Assembly: GCF_003955715.1 (NCBI RefSeq)
Contig: NZ_CP034463.1
Span: 8,990,001 to 9,054,000, forward strand
Source of the DNA: Streptomyces aquilus
GTDB lineage: Bacteria; Actinomycetota; Actinomycetes; Streptomycetales; Streptomycetaceae
DNA length: 64,000 bases
Reading direction: 5' to 3'
In this document: positions 34,643 to 42,653 of the stretch, piece after piece
Numbering within the stretch: position 1 is the stretch's first letter
Layout of the letters: the number at the start of each line of letters is the position of its first letter
Program-made: the position numbers and the translations under genes
Notes under the pieces: generated by a model
Told to the model about the DNA's origin: nothing
Databases searched by the model: none
What the model saw: the letters and a program-made list of their open reading frames with translations, nothing else

Positions 34643-36142
34643 TCAGTGGGGTGTCGGGATCAGGCGAGGGGAGTCCGCGTCGGTGCCCTCGCCGGTGCGG
34701 AAGTAGGCCGACCCGCGCACCCACTTGGCCCACGCGGCGGCCACGAAGCCGGACGCGATCATCGCCAGGGGAGTGCTGAGCAGGAACCAGCCGTTGTCCG
34801 CGCGGAGCGCGAAGTGATCGGTGGAGGTGTAGAAGGACCAGCCGAGATAGCCGCCGAGCCCGAGCAGGGCCAGCGCGCTGAGCGTCGGCAGCACCACGGC
34901 CCGTACGCCCTCCCGCCAGTCCTCGCGCAGCAGTGAACGGAAGCGGACGGCGGCCGCGAGGGCGGTCAGCGCGTACGACAGGGCCACCACGATGCCGATG
35001 GCGCTCACCGTCGCCATGATCATGTCCGCCAGGCGGGGAATGACGAGGGCGAGGAGCGCGACCCCGGCCGCCAGCGCGCCGATCAGCACGGTTCCGGCGG
35101 CGGGAGTGCCGTACCGGCGGCTGACCTTGGACCACACCGGCCCGAGCGTACGGTCCCGGCTCATCGCGAACATCCCGCGGGCCGTCGGGATCACGCCGGC
35201 CTGGAGCGAGGCGACCGCCGAGAACATCAGCGCCACCAGCGGAAGCGCGGCCAGCGGCTGTGAGGCCAGCCGGTCGCCGAAGAACGCCAGGCCCTCCGCA
35301 CCGTGTCCCGCCAACTCCTCTTCGGACAGGACGCGTTGGAAGGCGATCGAGCCGAGGAGGAACAGTCCGAGCATCGTGAACAGCGTCGTCAGGCCCGCCC
35401 GGGAGGCGTCCCGGGGGTCGCGGACCTCCTCGGACACGCTGAACGCGGCCTCGAAACCCCAGTAACAGAACACCGACAGCAGCAGTCCCTGGGCCAGCGC
35501 GGTCGCGGACGGGATCGCGAACGGGTCGAACCAGCTCCAGCTGAAGGCGTGCGGGCCGGTGACGATGCCGTATCCGCAGAAGCCCAGCAGCACGACGTAC
35601 TCGAAGACCAGCAGCCCGGCCTGCAACCGTGCCGCGGTGCGCACGCCCGTGACGGCGGTCAGGGTGACCGCGGCGAGGACCCCGACCCCGAGGAGTGTCG
35701 TCTGGGCCGTCGATCCGGGGTCCAGGGTCAGGCCGCCGAGCCGGTGCACTCCGGCGTCCCCGGCCAGCTGGATCAGGGCCGAGCCGGTGACGGCCGTGGT
35801 GTAGGCGAGGAACGCCACCGTCGCGACGATGTTCACCCAGCCGACCAGGAAACCCAGCCAGGGAGTGAGTGAACGGCCCACCCACACATAGCCGTTGCCG
35901 GCGTTCGGCTCGACGCGGTTGAGCCGGGCGTAGGCGCCGGCGATGCCGAGGACCGGCAGGAACGCCAGCAGCATGATCGCCGGGAGGTGCAGTCCGACCA
36001 CCCCGGCCGTGACCCCGAGGCCGATGCCGATGCTGGTGGTCGCGGCCGTGCTGGACGCGGCGATGGCGACGCCGTCCAGGACGCCGAGGGACTTGCGCAG
36101 CACCGGCTGCGCGGGAGACGCGTGGGGTGGTGTGTCGGGCAT
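34643..36142 (-). CDS. APC-superfamily amino acid/amine permease
   Basis: 499 aa with 12 membrane spans. It begins with the APC N-terminal pattern LGVLDGVAIAASSTAATTSIGIGLGV; NAGNGYVWVGRSLTPWLGFLVGW and FCYWGFEAAFSVSEEVRDPRDASR also match the superfamily. It likely imports an amino acid, amine or amide later attacked by the downstream amidohydrolase. GGAG lies before the ATG. It is divergent from a TetR gene, with an operator-like palindrome overlapping both -35 regions. Confidence 0.9.
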   Translation of the reverse strand: MPDTPPHASPAQPVLRKSLGVLDGVAIAASSTAATTSIGIGLGVTAGVVGLHLPAIMLLAFLPVLGIAGAYARLNRVEPNAGNGYVWVGRSLTPWLGFLVGWVNIVATVAFLAYTTAVTGSALIQLAGDAGVHRLGGLTLDPGSTAQTTLLGVGVLAAVTLTAVTGVRTAARLQAGLLVFEYVVLLGFCGYGIVTGPHAFSWSWFDPFAIPSATALAQGLLLSVFCYWGFEAAFSVSEEVRDPRDASRAGLTTLFTMLGLFLLGSIAFQRVLSEEELAGHGAEGLAFFGDRLASQPLAALPLVALMFSAVASLQAGVIPTARGMFAMSRDRTLGPVWSKVSRRYGTPAAGTVLIGALAAGVALLALVIPRLADMIMATVSAIGIVVALSYALTALAAAVRFRSLLREDWREGVRAVVLPTLSALALLGLGGYLGWSFYTSTDHFALRADNGWFLLSTPLAMIASGFVAAAWAKWVRGSAYFRTGEGTDADSPRLIPTPH

Positions 36143-36210
36143 GGCCGGTTCTCCGCTCGCACCGGGGGGCCTGGTCGGCCCCGGTGAGGCGACATGAAAC
36201 TGGCCGGGGG

Positions 36211-36240
36211 GTTAACAGGTCAACGGTGTTGTCATAAGGT
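36211..36240. promoter_or_regulatory. Divergent promoters with TetR operator-like palindrome
   Basis: On the plus strand TTAACA (36212-36217), a 17-nt spacer and TAAGGT (36235-36240) make the promoter of the TetR gene. On the minus strand TTGACC (36223-36218) can serve the permease. GTTAAC-ag-GTCAAC (36211-36224), an imperfect palindrome, covers both -35 boxes. Confidence 0.6.
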
Positions 36241-36268
36241 GCGGCCATCGGACCCACGGAGGCACGCC

Positions 36269-36988
36269 ATGACCGACCGCGTCGTCCCGGCCACCGCGCG
36301 GCAGCGCAGACGACCCACCAAGCAGGGTGTCGTCCTGTCCGAGGAGCTGATCGTCGAGACGGCCATGCGGCTGATCGAGGAGCACGGCGCCGAAGCCCTC
36401 TCGGTGCGCCGCCTCGGCCGCGCCCTCGGCGCCGACCCCAGCTCCCTCTACCGGTACTTCCGGCACACCGACGACCTGATGCTCGCCGTCGCCGACGAAC
36501 TCATCGGCCGCACCCTGCGCAGCTGGCGGCCCACCGGCGACTGGCGCGCCGACCTGCGGGACCTGGGCCTGCGCATGCACGCCGGGGCGCTCGCCCACCC
36601 CCGGGCCGCGGTCCTCAGCTCGCACCGGGTGACCGGGCGCGACCACGAGATCCAGGCCGTGGAGACCATCATCGGCGTGCTGCGCGACGCGGGGTTCCCC
36701 GACGCCGAGGCGGTACGCATCTACCACGCCTTCGTCGACCAGGCGCTCGCCTTCGCCGCCCTGGACTCGGCGAGCACCGCCCTGCCCCGGCCCGCCCGGG
36801 AGGCGGAGGCGGCCGTGTGGCGGGCGACGTACGCCCGGCTGCCCGCCGACACCCACCCGCACATCGCCGCGACCGCCCGCCACCTCGTGGCGGACATGCC
36901 CCGCAGCTCGTACCCGATGGCGCTGGACCTGCTGCTGAGCGCGGCGGCGGCCCGGCTCGCCGGGATCCGGGACGGGACGGACACCTGA
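36269..36988 (+). CDS. TetR-family regulator
   Basis: 239 aa. The HTH lies near residues 20-66 (LSEELIVETAMRLIEEHGAEALSVRRLGRALGADPSSLYRYFRHTDDLM). The C-terminal helical domain resembles that of the larger TetR subgroup (TetR_C). The ATG follows GGAGGCACGCC; the upstream in-frame ATG at 36194 lies before the promoter and is rejected. It very likely represses the divergent permease-amidohydrolase operon. Confidence 0.88.
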   Translation: MTDRVVPATARQRRRPTKQGVVLSEELIVETAMRLIEEHGAEALSVRRLGRALGADPSSLYRYFRHTDDLMLAVADELIGRTLRSWRPTGDWRADLRDLGLRMHAGALAHPRAAVLSSHRVTGRDHEIQAVETIIGVLRDAGFPDAEAVRIYHAFVDQALAFAALDSASTALPRPAREAEAAVWRATYARLPADTHPHIAATARHLVADMPRSSYPMALDLLLSAAAARLAGIRDGTDT

Positions 36989-36997
36989 CCGTGAGAC

Positions 36998-37040
36998 TGT
37001 CCAGGACCCTTCCCGAGAGAGTGTCCAAGACCCTCCCCGA
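36998..37040 (+). repeat. Imperfect 19-bp direct repeat, 24-bp period
   Basis: TGTCCAGGACCCTTCCCGA (36998-37016) recurs as TGTCCAAGACCCTCCCCGA (37022-37040), just downstream of the TetR stop. No hairpin or promoter is recognised. The rest of 36989-37242 shows no gene. Confidence 0.6.
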
Positions 37041-37242
37041 TGACCTCTGGAGGCCGACCACCTCGCGGGACGTGCGGGCGGGTTCGCGAGGACGTCTGGG
37101 GCGCGACGGTCGACGCCGCCGGCGGGCTGCCTGCGGGACGGGGAGTGGCTGGTCGCCGACTGAACCGGGCGGACCGGGTTATCCGTGAGGTACAGGGCCG
37201 CGGGGCACGAACGCCCCGTGCCCCGGACCGTACGGAGGAGAC

Positions 37243-37635
37243 ATGGCACTGGTGAAAGCGGGCGTCGTGGTGCTCGACTGCGCCGAGCCGGAGAAGCTCG
37301 CCGGGTTCTACAAGGAGTTCCTGGAGGGCGAGGAGACGGACGCGACCGCCAACCGCGTGGAGATCAGGGGGGCCGACGGGATGCGGATGGCGTTCCGCCG
37401 GGACATGAACGCCACGCCGCCGAGCTGGCCGCGCCCCGAGAACGCCCTTCAGGCCCATCTCGACTTCGTCGTCGACGACTTGGACGAGGCGGAGCGCAGG
37501 GTCGTCGGGCTCGGCGGGCGCCCGTTGGAGACGAAGGACGCCTCGGGCCCGTTCGAGGAGCGCGGCTACGCCGACCCGGCGGGCCACTCGTTCACCCTGC
37601 GCCGCGTCACCCCGACCGCGCCCAAGACGGGCTGA
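37243..37635 (+). CDS. VOC/glyoxalase-family protein
   Basis: 130 aa with two beta-alpha-beta-beta-beta modules (VKAGVVVLDCAEPEKLAGFYKEFLEG; LQAHLDFVVDDLDEAERRVVGLGGRPLE, YADPAGHSFTL). Metal-ligand-like His/Glu positions are partly kept. It could be a small metalloenzyme or an antibiotic-binding protein; the substrate is unknown. GGAGGAGAC is next to the ATG. It stands alone and is convergent with DUF4235. Confidence 0.85.
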   Translation: MALVKAGVVVLDCAEPEKLAGFYKEFLEGEETDATANRVEIRGADGMRMAFRRDMNATPPSWPRPENALQAHLDFVVDDLDEAERRVVGLGGRPLETKDASGPFEERGYADPAGHSFTLRRVTPTAPKTG

Positions 37636-37667
37636 CGGCGGGGTGCTCAGGCGGAGTTGACGCGACG

Positions 37668-37976
37668 TCAGTCCCGGCCGCCGTCGTCGGCGGTCGGCCA
37701 CACGCCGGTGGACCGCTCGATGGCCTTCGCGCCCGTGCGGTCCACCGCGCTGCGCACCACCGCGAAGATCGCGCCCTGCACGGCCGCCGCGAGCAGGATC
37801 TCGCCCCAACTCCGGTCCCGGTCCAGGGCGTCGGGCGCGTCGTCCTCGTGCCGGATCACCTTCCACGTCTTGCGGAACGCGATCCCGGCCAGCGCCCCGC
37901 TCGACCAACCCAGCACGAAACCGAGGGGCTTGTAGGCGAGGGGGAGCTTCAGCTTCTTCTTGTTCTTCTTGGCCAT
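37668..37976 (-). CDS. DUF4235 membrane protein
   Basis: 102 aa. A Lys-rich start (KKNKKKLK) precedes two membrane-associated helices (LGFVLGWSSGALAGIAF, ILLAAAVQGAIFAVVRSAVDR), matching DUF4235. The function is unknown; it is probably a small inner-membrane protein. GGAGAG precedes the ATG. It lies 39 bp downstream of the hydroquinone reductase gene and may be co-transcribed with it. Confidence 0.85.
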   Translation of the reverse strand: MAKKNKKKLKLPLAYKPLGFVLGWSSGALAGIAFRKTWKVIRHEDDAPDALDRDRSWGEILLAAAVQGAIFAVVRSAVDRTGAKAIERSTGVWPTADDGGRD

Positions 37977-38015
37977 GCGTCTCTCCTTCGTCCGTTCCGC
38001 TACTCGTCCGTTCCG

Positions 38016-39044
38016 CTACTTCGGTGTGGGCCGGCCCTGGGGCGACACCTGCTCGTCGGGCGGCGGCGGCCCCGGCGGAGTCCCGTCGCCGAACGGCCGG
38101 CCGACCAGCTCCTCGCGGTGGTGCGGGGTCAGCCAGCCCGACAGATCCGGTCCCAGCGGCACGATCCGGGTCGGGTTGATGCCGGTGTGCACCTGGTAGT
38201 AGTGCCGCTTGATGTGGTCGAAGTCGACGGTGTCACCGAAGCCCGGCGTCTGGTAGAGGTCGCGGACGTACCCCCACAGCACCTTGTTCTCCGCCAGCTT
38301 CCAGCGGTTGCACTTGAAGTGGCCGTGATAGACGGCGTCGAAACGCACCAGCGTGGTGAACAGCCGGATGTCCGCCTCGGTGATGGTGTCGCCGACGAGA
38401 TAGCGCTGCCGGGCGAGCCTCGGCGTCAGCAGCTCCAGCCGCCGGAACACCGCCGAGCAGGCGGCCTCGTACTCCGCCTGCTCGGTGGCGAAGCCCGCCC
38501 GGTACACGCCGTTGTTGACGTCCTCGTAGACGTCCGCCATCACCGTGTCGATCTCGTCGCGCAGCGCCTCCGGATACAGGTCGGGGGCGCCCTCCCGGTG
38601 CAGGGCGCGCCACTCGGTGGCGAGGTCGAGGGTGAGCTGCTGGTAGTCGTTGGTGACCAGCTGACCGCTGGGCACGTCCACGATCGCGGGCACGCCCACC
38701 CCGCCCGGGTAGTCGGTCTCCCGCCGGTCATAGGCCTCGCTCAGGTAGCGGATGCCGAGGACCGGGTCGCGGCCGTCGGGGTCGAGGGTGAACCGCCAAC
38801 TGCGGTCGTCCTGGATCGGATCGGCCACCCCGAGCGACAGGGCGCTCTCCAGGCCCAGCAGCCGCCGGGAGACCAGGGCCCGGCTCGCCCACGGGCAGGC
38901 CCGGCTGACCACCAGCCGGTAGCGCCCTGGCTCCACCGGCCAGCCGTCGCGGCCGTCCGCGGTGATCCGGTCCGTGAAGTGGGCCTTGGACCGCTGGAAC
39001 GCCTTGTTCCCGTACGCGCTGTTGCCTCCGTCCGAGCCAGTCAT
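38016..39044 (-). CDS. Glutathionyl-hydroquinone reductase (Xi-class GST, YqjG/ECM4 family)
   Basis: 342 aa. The catalytic motif is SRACPWASR (CPW, Cys near residue 50). The family hallmarks DPIQDDRSWRFT, YLSEAYDRR, VPAIVD, SGQLVTNDYQQL, EADIRLFTTLVRFDAVYHGHFKCN and the C-terminal TGINPTRIVPLGP are present. It reduces thiol-quinol adducts. Streptomyces make mycothiol instead of glutathione, so the physiological thiol is probably mycothiol; inferred. AGGAGG precedes the ATG. Confidence 0.93.
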   Translation of the reverse strand: MTGSDGGNSAYGNKAFQRSKAHFTDRITADGRDGWPVEPGRYRLVVSRACPWASRALVSRRLLGLESALSLGVADPIQDDRSWRFTLDPDGRDPVLGIRYLSEAYDRRETDYPGGVGVPAIVDVPSGQLVTNDYQQLTLDLATEWRALHREGAPDLYPEALRDEIDTVMADVYEDVNNGVYRAGFATEQAEYEAACSAVFRRLELLTPRLARQRYLVGDTITEADIRLFTTLVRFDAVYHGHFKCNRWKLAENKVLWGYVRDLYQTPGFGDTVDFDHIKRHYYQVHTGINPTRIVPLGPDLSGWLTPHHREELVGRPFGDGTPPGPPPPDEQVSPQGRPTPK

Positions 39045-39141
39045 GCCGCCTCCTGTCGTGCCCTGTCGCCGTGCGGGTGTTCCATGACCGCGTTCCCAGA
39101 TTTCGGCGTGTGAGCCCCGCCAGTCGGGGCAGTCGGCGAAG

Positions 39142-40185
39142 GTGAGTGGGACATCTTCGAACACGACCTCGAACGCATCCCTGAACACCCCGCGCCCGGC
39201 ATCACCACCGGCCCCGGCACAGGAGGCCGAGGGCCACAAGGCGGACCGCAGAACGCGGGTCACCGTCCTGGTGGCGCTCGCCGCCAATCTGGTCATCGCC
39301 GTGGCGAAGGCCGTCGGGGGTCTGGTCGCGCACTCGCCCGCCCTGCTGTCGGAGGCCGCGCACTCGGTCGCCGACAGCCTCAACGAGGTCTTCCTCCTGG
39401 CCGCCCTGCGCCGCAGCCGCCGCCCAGCCGACCGTCGGCACCCCTTCGGCTACGGCAAGGAGCGGTTCTTCTGGTCACTGCTCGCCGCCGTGGGGATCTT
39501 CGTCATGGGCGGCTGCTTCTCCTTCTTCCAGGGCTTCGAGGCGCTGCGCAACGGAGCCGAGGAAGAGCTCAGCGGATACGTCGCCGGGCTCGTCGTCCTG
39601 GGCGTCGCCTTCGTCGCCGAGGGCGCGTCGCTGGCGCGGGCGCTTCACCAGACGCGACGCCAGGGCGGCATGGGCGACGGCCTGCGCGACCCGGCGCTGC
39701 GCACGGTCGTCGCCGAGGACGGCACGGCGGTGCTGGGCGTCAGCCTGGCCATGGCCGGCATGGCCCTGCACATGGTCACCGGGCAGGTCGTGTGGGAGGC
39801 GTCCGCGTCGCTGGCGATCGGGGCGCTGCTCGTCTACGTCGCCTACCGGCTCGGCCGTGAGGCGCGCGACCAGCTGATCGGGGAGGCCGTCGACGCGGAG
39901 ACGAGCGACCGGATCCGGGCGGTGCTCCAGGAGCAGCCCGAGATCGACAGCGTGGAGGCACTGTTCACGATGAAGACGGGCCTGGAATCGGTCCTGGTGG
40001 CGGCACGCGTCGACCTGGTGCCGGGGCTGGACAGCGAGCGGGTCGAGGAGGTCGCCGTCCGCATCAAGCGACACGTCGCCGACACCTTCAGCGAGGCCGA
40101 CCAGATCTTCCTCGACATCACCGACCGGCCCGCGCGCGAGGCACGAGAAAGCCCCGCCGCGACGGGGGAGCGCGGCGGGGCCTGA
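39142..40185 (+). CDS. Cation diffusion facilitator (CDF) efflux protein
   Basis: 347 aa with six membrane helices. Metal-site features are HSVADSLNEV (HxxxD), RHPFGYGKERFFWSL and a second DxxxH-like helix (EDGTAVLG). The C-terminal cytoplasmic domain (about 245-335) is the CDF dimerisation domain. It should export Zn, Co, Fe or Mn in exchange for protons. GTG start. The last codons contain an 11-bp-stem hairpin (40151-40181). It is divergent from the hydroquinone reductase. Confidence 0.9.
   Translation: MSGTSSNTTSNASLNTPRPASPPAPAQEAEGHKADRRTRVTVLVALAANLVIAVAKAVGGLVAHSPALLSEAAHSVADSLNEVFLLAALRRSRRPADRRHPFGYGKERFFWSLLAAVGIFVMGGCFSFFQGFEALRNGAEEELSGYVAGLVVLGVAFVAEGASLARALHQTRRQGGMGDGLRDPALRTVVAEDGTAVLGVSLAMAGMALHMVTGQVVWEASASLAIGALLVYVAYRLGREARDQLIGEAVDAETSDRIRAVLQEQPEIDSVEALFTMKTGLESVLVAARVDLVPGLDSERVEEVAVRIKRHVADTFSEADQIFLDITDRPAREARESPAATGERGGA
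40151..40181 (+). terminator. Terminator hairpin embedded in the CDF coding end
   Basis: GCCCCGCCGCG (40151-40161) pairs perfectly with CGCGGCGGGGC (40171-40181) over a 9-nt loop. It lies wholly inside the reading frame, 1 nt before the TGA at 40183. Confidence 0.75.
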
Positions 40186-40222
40186 CGTGCTGGTGCCCGG
40201 CCGACGGGGCTTCATGCACCCC

Positions 40223-40259
40223 GCCCCGGAATTTTTTTCCGAAGATCTTTTTCCGGGGC
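40223..40259. terminator. Convergent-gene hairpin with T-tracts
   Basis: GCCCCGGAA (40223-40231) pairs with TTCCGGGGC (40251-40259). The loop holds T7 and T5 runs, the most AT-rich stretch in the window. It probably ends transcripts from one or both sides. Confidence 0.5.
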
Positions 40260-40384
40260 CGGTCGAACACCTCACCGGGGCCGGTCGAACACCTCACCGG
40301 GGCCGGTCGAGCACCTCACCGGGACCGGCCGGGCACCTGGCCGCGACCGGTCAGGCGCCTCGCCGGGGCCGTTCCGTCGGCTCG
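40253..40384. repeat. 22-bp tandem array, six units
   Basis: The unit is CCGGGGCCGGTCGAACACCTCA. The first two copies (40253, 40275) are identical, the third has one change (40297), and the next three (40319, 40341, 40363) are progressively diverged. It lies between the CDF gene and the convergent nitroreductase. No gene is present in 40186-40399. Confidence 0.9.
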
Positions 40385-40399
40385 GCGGGCCGGGGCGGG

Positions 40400-40849
40400 T
40401 CAGCTTTCCTTGGACGGTTCCAGGACGAAGACCGGGATCTCGCGGTCCGTCTTCTTCTGGTAGTCCGCGTAGGGGGGATACGCCGCCACGGCCCGCTCCC
40501 ACCACTCGGCCTTCTCGGCGCCGGTGACCTCGCGCGCGGTCATGTCGCGCTTCTCGGGTCCGTCCTGGAGCTCCACGCGGGGGTCGGCCTTGATGTTGTG
40601 GTACCAGACCGGGTGCGTGGGCGCGCCGCCCTGCGAGGCGACCACGGCGTACCTGCCGTCGTGCTCGACCCGCATCAGCGGCGTCTTGCGGATCTTGCCG
40701 CTCTTGGCGCCCAGGGTCGTCAGCAGGATCACGGGCATTCCGGTGTCCATCAGGGTCGTCCCCTCGGTACCGCCGGAGCTCTCGTACAGCTCCACCTGCT
40801 CGCGCACCCATGCGGTCGGGCTGGGTTCGTACTCGCCCTCGAGAGGCAT
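40400..40849 (-). CDS. F420-dependent nitroreductase-family (Ddn-like) protein
   Basis: 149 aa, the usual length for the actinobacterial deazaflavin-dependent nitroreductase family. The family pattern [56 protein letters not shown] is complete. It likely uses F420H2 to reduce quinones or enones. The ATG at 40849 gives the standard N-terminus; a longer reading adds 26 residues. It lies between two tandem-repeat arrays. Confidence 0.9.
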   Translation of the reverse strand: MPLEGEYEPSPTAWVREQVELYESSGGTEGTTLMDTGMPVILLTTLGAKSGKIRKTPLMRVEHDGRYAVVASQGGAPTHPVWYHNIKADPRVELQDGPEKRDMTAREVTGAEKAEWWERAVAAYPPYADYQKKTDREIPVFVLEPSKES

Positions 40850-41006
40850 GGCATCCGTCCCATCGTCGTCGTGTCCTGCGGCTGACTGCCAAGGTCCATA
40901 ACACCGGAGTACTGCGGATTCATCCACCCCGCCATGACCTCGGGGGTAATCGCCTCTCCCGCGTCTCCCGGGGCACAGTGGCCATCACCGAAGGGGAGGA
41001 GTGACC

Positions 41007-41441
41007 ATGACCACCACCATCGAGACCACGACCCGCGCGGTGATCGCGGAGCTGCTCCGGCGCATCGGCCGGGGCGACCCGGAGCGGATCGCCGAGCTGT
41101 ACGCCGAACACGCCGACTGGAAACTCAACTGGCCCGAGGACGAGCACGGTAACGCCGCCACCCCGTGGATCCGCCACCGCGCGACCCGCGCGGACGCCGC
41201 CGCCCACTACCGCGAGCTGGCCGCGCACCACGCGCCCGGGGAGGCGGACACCCGGATCGAACGCGTCCTGGTGGACGGTGCCGACGCGGTGCTCCTGGGC
41301 GAGATCCGGCAGACGGCACGGGAGACCGGGCGCGCGTATCGGGCCAGGTTCGCCCTCCACCTGACCGTCGAGGACGGCCTGATCGTTCGGCACCACGTGT
41401 ACGAGGACAGCCTCACGGTCGCCCGAGCCTTCACCACCTGA
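41007..41441 (+). CDS. SnoaL/NTF2-like protein
   Basis: 144 aa with one alpha+beta cone fold: RAVIAELLRRIGRGDPERIAELYAEHADWKLNWP, then a beta-rich end (YRARFALHLTVEDGLIVRHHVYEDSLTVARAF). The family includes cyclases, isomerases and ligand-binding proteins; the role here is unknown. GGGGAGGA lies 6 nt before the ATG, which decides for 41007 over the GTG at 41001. It is followed directly by the 29-bp repeat array. Confidence 0.8.
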   Translation: MTTTIETTTRAVIAELLRRIGRGDPERIAELYAEHADWKLNWPEDEHGNAATPWIRHRATRADAAAHYRELAAHHAPGEADTRIERVLVDGADAVLLGEIRQTARETGRAYRARFALHLTVEDGLIVRHHVYEDSLTVARAFTT

Positions 41442-41443
41442 CC

Positions 41444-41704
41444 GGCGCCCGCCCGGGCCCACGTCCCGTGACCGGCCTCCGCGGGGCCATCATCCCTGAC
41501 CGGCTATGGCTCGGGTCCCCCGCCCCTGCTCGGCCGCCGCCTGGGTCCTTGCCCGTGGTCGGTCGTCTCCCGGGCCTTCGCCCGTGGCCTGCCGTGGCCC
41601 GGGTCTCCGTCCCTAGTTGGCCGCCGCCCGGGCCTTCGCCCCTTGTCGGCCGCCGCCCGGGCCTTCGCCCCTGGCCGCCCGCCGGCCAGGTCCGCGCCCC
41701 GTGA
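41444..41704. repeat. 29-bp tandem array, nine degenerate units
   Basis: Exact 29-bp period over 261 bp, with unit starts at 41444, 41473, 41502, 41531, 41560, 41589, 41618, 41647 and 41676. The best-kept core is GCCGCCCGGGCCTTCGCCCC; units at 41618 and 41647 are nearly identical and outer ones diverge. It fills the space between the SnoaL stop and the end of lysE. No gene is present. Confidence 0.85.
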
Positions 41705-41726
41705 GCGCAGCGCAGCCCGCCCCGTT

Positions 41727-42350
41727 TCACCGCGTCATCCGTACCGCGAGTGCCGCGATCACCGCGCTCGACACCAGTGCCGTCACCAGGCGTCCCCGCC
41801 GTCCGGTCAGCGTTCGGCCGAGTAGGGCGCCGCCGGCGGCCAGCAGTACCTGCCAGCTCGCGGACGCGGCGAATGCCGCCAGGACGAACACGCCCTGTTC
41901 CAGCGGCCGGACGGGGTCCGCGGTGCGGGTGCCGAGGACCAGGGCCACGAAGTAGATCACGGTGGTCGGGTTGAGCAGGGTGATCCCGAGGAGCGCGACG
42001 AAGGCGCGGGCGGGGCTCGGGGGCGGAGGGTCGGTGCGGCCGCCGAGGTGACGGCCGCGGTACTGGCGTACGGCGACGACCGCGCCCCGGACCGCCAGCG
42101 CGAGCAGCAGCAGTGCCGAGGCCCACCGCAACGGCCCGAGCACCGGGCGCAGTGCGGCGGCCAGGGCGGTGCCCCCGACCGTGGCCACCAGGGCGTACAG
42201 CCCGTCGGCCGCGGCGACGCCGAGCGCGGCGCAGACACCGGTGCGCAGGGACGTACGGGCGGTGAGCGAGACGAGGTAGGTCGCGACCGCGCCGACGGGC
42301 ATGGCGATGCCATAGCCGGCGAGCAGGCCCGCGACGAGCGCCCCGGTCAC
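41727..42350 (-). CDS. LysE/RhtB-family amino-acid exporter
   Basis: 207 aa with five to six membrane spans. The LysE pattern is VAGLLAGYGIAMPVGAVATYLVSLTARTS near the start, then LLGITLLNPTTVIYFVALVLG and a last helix pair. It exports an amino acid or related metabolite. The start at GTG 42350 gives the family N-terminus but has no ribosome site; it overlaps the stop of a 35-codon reading frame upstream by GTGA, so coupled translation is possible. The 304 bp to the divergent P450 holds no other convincing gene. Confidence 0.82.
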   Translation of the reverse strand: MTGALVAGLLAGYGIAMPVGAVATYLVSLTARTSLRTGVCAALGVAAADGLYALVATVGGTALAAALRPVLGPLRWASALLLLALAVRGAVVAVRQYRGRHLGGRTDPPPPSPARAFVALLGITLLNPTTVIYFVALVLGTRTADPVRPLEQGVFVLAAFAASASWQVLLAAGGALLGRTLTGRRGRLVTALVSSAVIAALAVRMTR

Positions 42351-42653
42351 GAGGCGGGAGGTGTCGGTCCCTCCGGACGGCCGGTCTGCTGCTGGAACCG
42401 CACCGGCGTGGCGGCGGCGGTCAGCGGCAGAAGGGCGTGATGCGTCGTAGGCATGGCCGGATTCTGGGCCGGAGCCGCCGTCGCCCACAACCGGTTTTCG
42501 ATTCCCGAGCGAGCATCCCCGGCCAACCTCCCGGCGCCACCGATCTGGCCGAACTTCTCGTCGCCGCATAGATGCCCCGGGCATCTAATGAAGATCTGCG
42601 CGATGTCCCGTCCAGCATCGGGCACGAAGCTCACTTCGTCTGCGAGGTCTTCC

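Noticed and set aside
32976..36257. A 1093-codon open frame on the minus strand
   Set aside because: Only the part from 34616 down encodes a real protein (amidohydrolase). The upstream part is Arg/Gly/Pro-rich frame-shifted reading of the APC permease gene.
36194..36268. Upstream ATG for the TetR gene
   Set aside because: It would start before the promoter and operator at 36211-36240; the ATG at 36269 has a good ribosome site.
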